Source: an uncultured Eubacteriales bacterium (lineage in GTDB: Bacteria > Bacillota > Clostridia > Oscillospirales > Oscillospiraceae). From it: a stretch of DNA of 8,422 nt. The notes under the pieces were generated by a model. The model was not told the origin of the DNA. It did not search any database and worked only from the letters and a program-made list of their open reading frames with translations. The position numbers and the translations under genes are program-made. The stretch lies in NCBI GenBank assembly GCA_900552725.1, contig USAT01000084.1, forward strand, positions 1 through 8,422. Direction: 5' to 3'. Of the stretch, positions 5,638-8,422 are shown in pieces. Each line of letters begins with the position of its first letter. The first letter of the stretch is position 1.

Positions 5638-6171
5638 TCAAAGCGCAGCACCCTTCTCCGGTACGAAAAGCTCCGTCATATCGGTATGCTCCAGCTCCAG
5701 CAGCTTCACCTTTTTGTCGATCCCTCCGGCGTACCCGGTCAGGCTGCCGCTCGTGCCCACCACGCGGTGGCAGGGAATGATGATGGACACCTCATTGTGC
5801 CCCACCGCACCGCCCACCGCCTGTGCGGACATCCGGGGAAGGCCCAGCTTTGCGGCAAGCTGCCGTGCGATCTCGCCGTAGGTGGTGGTCTGCCCATAGG
5901 GGATCTGCAAAAGGATCTCCCATACTGCCTGACGGAATACTGAGCCGATGGGGTGCAGCGGCGGCGTAAAATCCGGCTCCCGGCCGGTAAAGTAGATGTC
6001 CAGCCAGCGCTTGGCTTCCGAGAGAACGGGGGTGTTCTGCTCCACATGCTCCGCGGGCAGATCACGGGCAAAGTATTTTTGCCCATCGAACCACAGGCCG
6101 GTCAGGCCGATCTCATCCGCCGCCAGCAGAATACCGCCCAGCGGGGAGTTGTAATGCTGAAGGAACGTCAT
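5638..6171 (-). CDS. ogt: Methylated-DNA--protein-cysteine S-methyltransferase
   Basis: A 177-residue suicide repair protein that moves the methyl group from O6-methylguanine (and O4-methylthymine) in DNA to its own cysteine, a direct reversal needing no other enzyme. The N-terminal domain (about residues 1-75) is the usual ribonuclease-like part. The C-terminal domain starts at FRQAVWEILLQIPYGQTTTY, contains the recognition helix (SAQAVGGAVGHN, 115-126), and ends with the active site PCHRVVG, acceptor Cys134. Cys134 and His135 are intact, so this is not an alkyltransferase-like PWHR protein. At the usual arginine-finger position, the recognition helix has Gln117, and Glu127 replaces the common Pro after Asn126. 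The start has AAGGGAG rather far upstream (about 12 bases). It is first in a likely two-gene unit with the HD hydrolase. The symbol ogt is by family; adaB/ogt naming varies. Confidence 0.94.
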   Translation of the reverse strand: MTFLQHYNSPLGGILLAADEIGLTGLWFDGQKYFARDLPAEHVEQNTPVLSEAKRWLDIYFTGREPDFTPPLHPIGSVFRQAVWEILLQIPYGQTTTYGEIARQLAAKLGLPRMSAQAVGGAVGHNEVSIIIPCHRVVGTSGSLTGYAGGIDKKVKLLELEHTDMTELFVPEKGAAL

Positions 6172-6198
6172 GGCGTGTATCGTCTCCCTTTACGCGTT

Positions 6199-6234
6199 TC
6201 GTTTATCACAATATCATTATACCGTAATAAACGA
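6199..6234. promoter_or_regulatory. Inverted repeat over the ogt -10 region (operator candidate)
   Basis: TCGTTTAT (6199-6206) and ATAAACGA (6227-6234) are perfect 8-base inverted arms, with a further matched pair AC/GT just inside. They enclose the -10 box TATAAT. Such a dyad around the -10 is a common place for a repressor. The centre is AT-rich, so chance is possible. Confidence 0.45.
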
Positions 6235-6244
6235 GACGATGCAA
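6216..6244 (-). promoter_or_regulatory. Predicted promoter of ogt and the HD-hydrolase gene
   Basis: On the minus strand, TATAAT (6221-6216) is preceded by a 17-base spacer and a weak -35, TTGCAT (6244-6239, 3 of 6 consensus bases). Transcription would start near 6209, with a leader of nearly 40 bases. Confidence 0.55.
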
Positions 6245-6294
6245 TCAAAAAGCATCCGAAAAGGATCGGTGTGCGGCGTACCCCGGCAAAGCAT

Positions 6295-6328
6295 TTGCAG
6301 AGGCGGACGATCCTGTCCGCCTCTGCAA
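6295..6328 (-). terminator. Hairpin after spoIIIAH, probable operon terminator
   Basis: A perfect 14-bp stem (arms 6295-6308 and 6315-6328) with a 6-base loop lies 35 bases beyond the spoIIIAH stop. The tail on the minus strand is AATGCTTTG, with only a broken T run. It is therefore a strong structure but not a model terminator; it may also protect the 3' end of the transcript. Confidence 0.6.
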
Positions 6329-6362
6329 CATTTATGGTACCTCTGCGCCCGCAGGGTGCCTC

Positions 6363-6920
6363 TCAATCCGCCTCCATGATCTTGATCTGTCCGGCGGTGT
6401 ACTGGGTCTCGTTGATGACGATGTCCTTGATTTTGGCCACGTCCTGGGCCTCCAGGCCGTTCTCACCGGCGTCCACCACCACGCTGCAGGATTCCGAGCC
6501 CATGAACACCACGCAGTCGGCGTAGCCCTTGGCCGTCACCAGATTCTCGATCTGAGCCTCGGCCACCGTGTACCCCGCCAGCACCTGCAGGGTCTGGCTG
6601 GCCTCGTTGCACACCTCCTCGGCGGCGTTTTCGTCCATCTCCGCCTCCTGCAGCATGCTGATGGCGCTGTCCCGCGCCTGCTGGCGGCTTAGCCGCGCCG
6701 TGGCGAAATAGTCGTTCTCGCCGGCGGCGACCGCCCCGTCATCCGTCACCGTGACGCCCTGGCCGTTCTCGTTGACCAGCGTGGCCTGGCCCAGGATCTT
6801 GTCGGTCTCCGCCACGTTTCCGGCATACCGCCAGTTGAGATACACCGACGCGCCCACCAGCACCAGCACCGCCAGCACCACCGCCGGACGCTTCCAGTTC
6901 TTCTTCCACTGCACCTTCAT
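6363..6920 (-). CDS. spoIIIAH: Stage III sporulation protein AH
   Basis: A 185-residue mother-cell membrane protein. It spans the outer forespore membrane once and binds SpoIIQ from the forespore across the intermembrane space, making the channel that keeps the engulfed forespore alive. It has a short basic N-terminus (KVQWKKNWKR), one helix at about residues 12-29, a variable linker, and the C-terminal ring-building domain from about residue 80 (RLSRQQARDSAISML onward). It is slightly shorter than the B. subtilis protein (about 218), mostly in the linker. AGGAGGG seven bases upstream fixes the start. It follows spoIIIAG by 32 bases and is the last gene of the operon here. Expression would be from the sigma-E promoter ahead of spoIIIAA, outside the window. 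Cys residues at about 104 and 145 are unusual in this normally Cys-poor domain. Confidence 0.93.
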   Translation of the reverse strand: MKVQWKKNWKRPAVVLAVLVLVGASVYLNWRYAGNVAETDKILGQATLVNENGQGVTVTDDGAVAAGENDYFATARLSRQQARDSAISMLQEAEMDENAAEEVCNEASQTLQVLAGYTVAEAQIENLVTAKGYADCVVFMGSESCSVVVDAGENGLEAQDVAKIKDIVINETQYTAGQIKIMEAD

Positions 6921-6952
6921 GTCATTGCCCTCCTGCTTACCGCTCTATATTT

Positions 6953-7453
6953 TTATTTCCATTGCACCACCGTGATCTTATCGCTGCCCAGTCCCGTCAG
7001 CACCGACACCGCCTGCACCACCGCCAGATGGACGCCGCTGTCCCCCGCGCCCTGGCATACCACCACCGCGCCCTGATAGACGGGGTAGGTCTGCTCCGTC
7101 ACCACCACGTCCTCATAGCCGCTGCCCCGGTTCAGGGTCACCACGTCCCGGTCCCGCTGCACCTCGCTGTCCCGCAGGCTGTCGCTGCGGTTTTCCGCCA
7201 GCTGCAGCGACGAGCCGCTTTTCAGCGTCAGCATCACCTGCACCTGGCCCACGCCCCGGATGCGGCCCAGCACCTGTTCCATCCGCTGCTCCGTCTCCGC
7301 CAGGGAGTAGCCCTCCGACACGTTGACAGGCTCCGCGGCTGTTTTCTCCTCCTGGCCGCCGGAGGGCAGCAGCATCAGTACGATGCCCACCAGCGCCACC
7401 AGCGCCACGAATTTGTACTTTTTTACATAGGATATGAGCTTCTCTCCCGCCAT
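6953..7453 (-). CDS. spoIIIAG: Stage III sporulation protein AG
   Basis: A 166-residue component of the SpoIIIA-SpoIIQ complex. In B. subtilis AG forms a large ring in the intermembrane space. It has a short cytoplasmic lead, a membrane helix at residues 15-30 (FVALVALVGIVLMLLP), a Glu-rich linker, then the ring-building domain from about residue 49. This includes the typical EQRMEQVLGRIRGVGQVQVM and the C-terminal VQAVSVLTGLGSDKITV. It is clearly shorter than the B. subtilis protein (about 229), and the reduction appears to lie in the segment that forms the beta-triangle in the known ring. The frame is open upstream to 7738, but that part reads through spoIIIAF in another frame. The ATG at 7453, five bases after the spoIIIAF stop and with AGGGAG/GTGAGG upstream, is the true start. 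Confidence 0.92.
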   Translation of the reverse strand: MAGEKLISYVKKYKFVALVALVGIVLMLLPSGGQEEKTAAEPVNVSEGYSLAETEQRMEQVLGRIRGVGQVQVMLTLKSGSSLQLAENRSDSLRDSEVQRDRDVVTLNRGSGYEDVVVTEQTYPVYQGAVVVCQGAGDSGVHLAVVQAVSVLTGLGSDKITVVQWK

Positions 7454-7458
7454 ATGCC

Positions 7459-7929
7459 TCACTCCCTTTCCCGCCAGTGCTGGCAGTCTGTCCCGATCGC
7501 CAGATCCTCCGCGATGATCCGGGCCAGCGCCGCGTTTTTGGGGATATCCATGGTCACCTCCGCCGGAAACGGCACGCCGTCGCGAAGGGCGCACGTCACC
7601 TCCGGGTGGCACGCAAGCCCCAGCGCCGCCGCTTTTTCTGAAATATATGCGGCGGTCTCCTGTTGTATGATGGCCGCCATCTCCTGGCGGTTGGCGTCGG
7701 CGTAGTCGTCGGTCTGCTGCTGGATGGTGCGCTGCCACGCCTCATAGTCCGTGTGTACGCCCGTCAGATCCAGCGCCAGCAGAGGCCGGATCACCACCAG
7801 CAGCATGATCAGCCCGCCAGTGCATTTTGCCACCGTCAGCAGCGCCCCCTTGGGGAGCAGCGCGTAGAGGATGGACAGCACCATGGCCGCCGCCACGATG
7901 CCGAAGAGCCATGTCCGGAAAACACTCAT
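7459..7929 (-). CDS. spoIIIAF: Stage III sporulation protein AF
   Basis: A 156-residue membrane protein of the spoIIIA operon, needed with its partners for forespore gene expression after engulfment. Its two N-terminal helices, about residues 8-26 and 30-52, are joined by a short LPKGALL turn and hold the family-like CTGGLIMLLVVIRPLLALD. A soluble C-terminal domain (about 60-156) carries a Gln-rich helix and ends in a mixed alpha/beta part. Its ATG overlaps the spoIIIAE stop as ATGA (4 bases shared), so the two are translationally coupled. Its ribosome binding site must lie inside spoIIIAE, where only a weak GGTGGTGATCCC run is seen. The identification rests on the double helix, the order and the size. 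Confidence 0.9.
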   Translation of the reverse strand: MSVFRTWLFGIVAAAMVLSILYALLPKGALLTVAKCTGGLIMLLVVIRPLLALDLTGVHTDYEAWQRTIQQQTDDYADANRQEMAAIIQQETAAYISEKAAALGLACHPEVTCALRDGVPFPAEVTMDIPKNAALARIIAEDLAIGTDCQHWRERE

Positions 7930-8422
7930 GGGATCACCACCGATACAGAAGAGGTAATAGAGATCAACAGCAGCAGGGCGCAGCTTCCCACCATGCCCAG
8001 CACCAGGCCGAAGGCGCTGCCCAGGGCGTCGATCAGCTCCACCAGCGTGCCGTTTCCCGCGGTAGCCGCCAGAAAGGCCGTCACCTTGTACAGCAGGTAC
8101 TGCACCGCCATGCGGAGAAAGGGCGTCAGACAGGTGGCCAGCACCGCCAGCAATCCCAGCACGCCCAGGGAATTTTTCAGCAGCCCCGCTCCGGCCAACA
8201 CGCTGCCGCTGGCCTGGGAGATGATGCCGCCCACCACCGGTACCGCCGTGGAGATGACTGTCCGGGTCATCTGCAGCGTCAGGGCGTCCGCCGAGGTGGC
8301 CGCCGCGCCGGTCAGCGTCAGGTAGCCGGTAAACAGCACCAATGAGCCGGTCAGCGCCCAGGTGACCACCTTCTTGATCCCGGCGGCGATCCGCTTCAGC
8401 GGCTCCCCCGGCAGCATGGCGC
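7926..8422 (-). CDS. spoIIIAE: Stage III sporulation protein AE, C-terminal part (runs off the window)
   Basis: The last 165 or so residues of a polytopic membrane protein; the family is usually about 390 residues, so the N-terminal half lies beyond 8422. The reading frame continues through the edge, and the ATG at 8417 is an internal methionine, not a start. Recognisable SpoIIIAE features are LFTGYLTLTGA, the conserved TVISTAVPVVGGIISQASGSV, and hydrophobic helices at the end (AFGLVLGMVGSCALLLLIS). AE is a core membrane subunit of the SpoIIIA complex, resembling transporter components of secretion systems. Its stop overlaps the spoIIIAF start. The preceding genes spoIIIAA-AD should lie directly outside the window. 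Confidence 0.93.
   Translation of the reverse strand, partial: AMLPGEPLKRIAAGIKKVVTWALTGSLVLFTGYLTLTGAAATSADALTLQMTRTVISTAVPVVGGIISQASGSVLAGAGLLKNSLGVLGLLAVLATCLTPFLRMAVQYLLYKVTAFLAATAGNGTLVELIDALGSAFGLVLGMVGSCALLLLISITSSVSVVIP

Noticed and set aside
5029..5943. Rightward frame opposite the HD hydrolase and ogt
   Set aside because: It begins inside a terminator stem and runs antisense to two well-supported genes.
7454..7738. N-terminal extension of spoIIIAG by 95 codons
   Set aside because: It would read spoIIIAF in another frame and yields an Arg/Gly-rich sequence. The ATG at 7453 has its own ribosome binding site and fits operon spacing.
7663..8345. Two overlapping rightward frames opposite spoIIIAE/AF
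   Set aside because: They are antisense to the spoIIIA genes, His/Gln/Arg-rich, and have no start signals.
1..8422. New defence, mobile or biosynthetic system
   Set aside because: No transposase, integrase, nuclease, toxin-antitoxin pair, CRISPR repeat or synthase was found. A lone PhzF-family protein does not indicate phenazine synthesis.

Overview
The window looks like chromosome from a GC-rich, endospore-forming member of the Clostridia, most likely an Oscillospiraceae/Ruminococcaceae-type gut Firmicute. The evidence is the 3' half of a spoIIIA sporulation operon, AGGAGG-type ribosome binding sites, TATAAT-like promoters in AT-rich gaps, and strongly GC-biased third codon positions, which also open long spurious antisense frames. 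The genus is inferred; no rRNA or other taxonomic marker is present.

Layout, left to right. (1) Bases 1-111 hold a bidirectional terminator and a second hairpin downstream of a leftward LysR-type regulator gene (112-996). A 136-base divergent promoter region separates it from a rightward 72-residue zinc-ribbon protein gene (1133-1351). (2) Two back-to-back terminators (1403-1475) divide that gene from a leftward 100-residue protein of unknown function (1482-1784), which has a good promoter and an inverted repeat at its predicted transcription start. (3) A leftward PhzF-family isomerase/epimerase gene (2028-2921) follows. (4) Next are a long perfect palindrome (3027-3075), a short apparent remnant of a MalY/PatB-type aminotransferase start (about 2988-3167), and an intact leftward peptidase T gene (3236-4462). 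(5) An AT-rich divergent region leads to a rightward 73-residue, two-helix membrane protein (4759-4980). It has an unstructured A/C-rich leader and somewhat different codon choice, suggesting high expression. (6) A bidirectional terminator (5032-5069) separates it from a leftward pair, ogt (5638-6171) then an HD-domain hydrolase (5098-5586). (7) A strong hairpin (6295-6328) precedes the leftward run spoIIIAE (partial)-AF-AG-AH (8422-6363).

The spoIIIA genes work together: AE, AF, AG and AH are parts of the mother-cell side of the SpoIIIA-SpoIIQ channel that supports the engulfed forespore. The rest is mainly independent one- or two-gene units of metabolism, peptide turnover, DNA repair and regulation, each bounded by hairpin terminators. 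No mobile element, CRISPR array, tRNA, rRNA or defence system was recognised. The points most worth a second look are the small membrane protein with its leader, the related long palindromes at 3027-3075 and 5032-5069, the aminotransferase remnant behind pepT, and the unrecognised 100-residue gene with an operator-like repeat.
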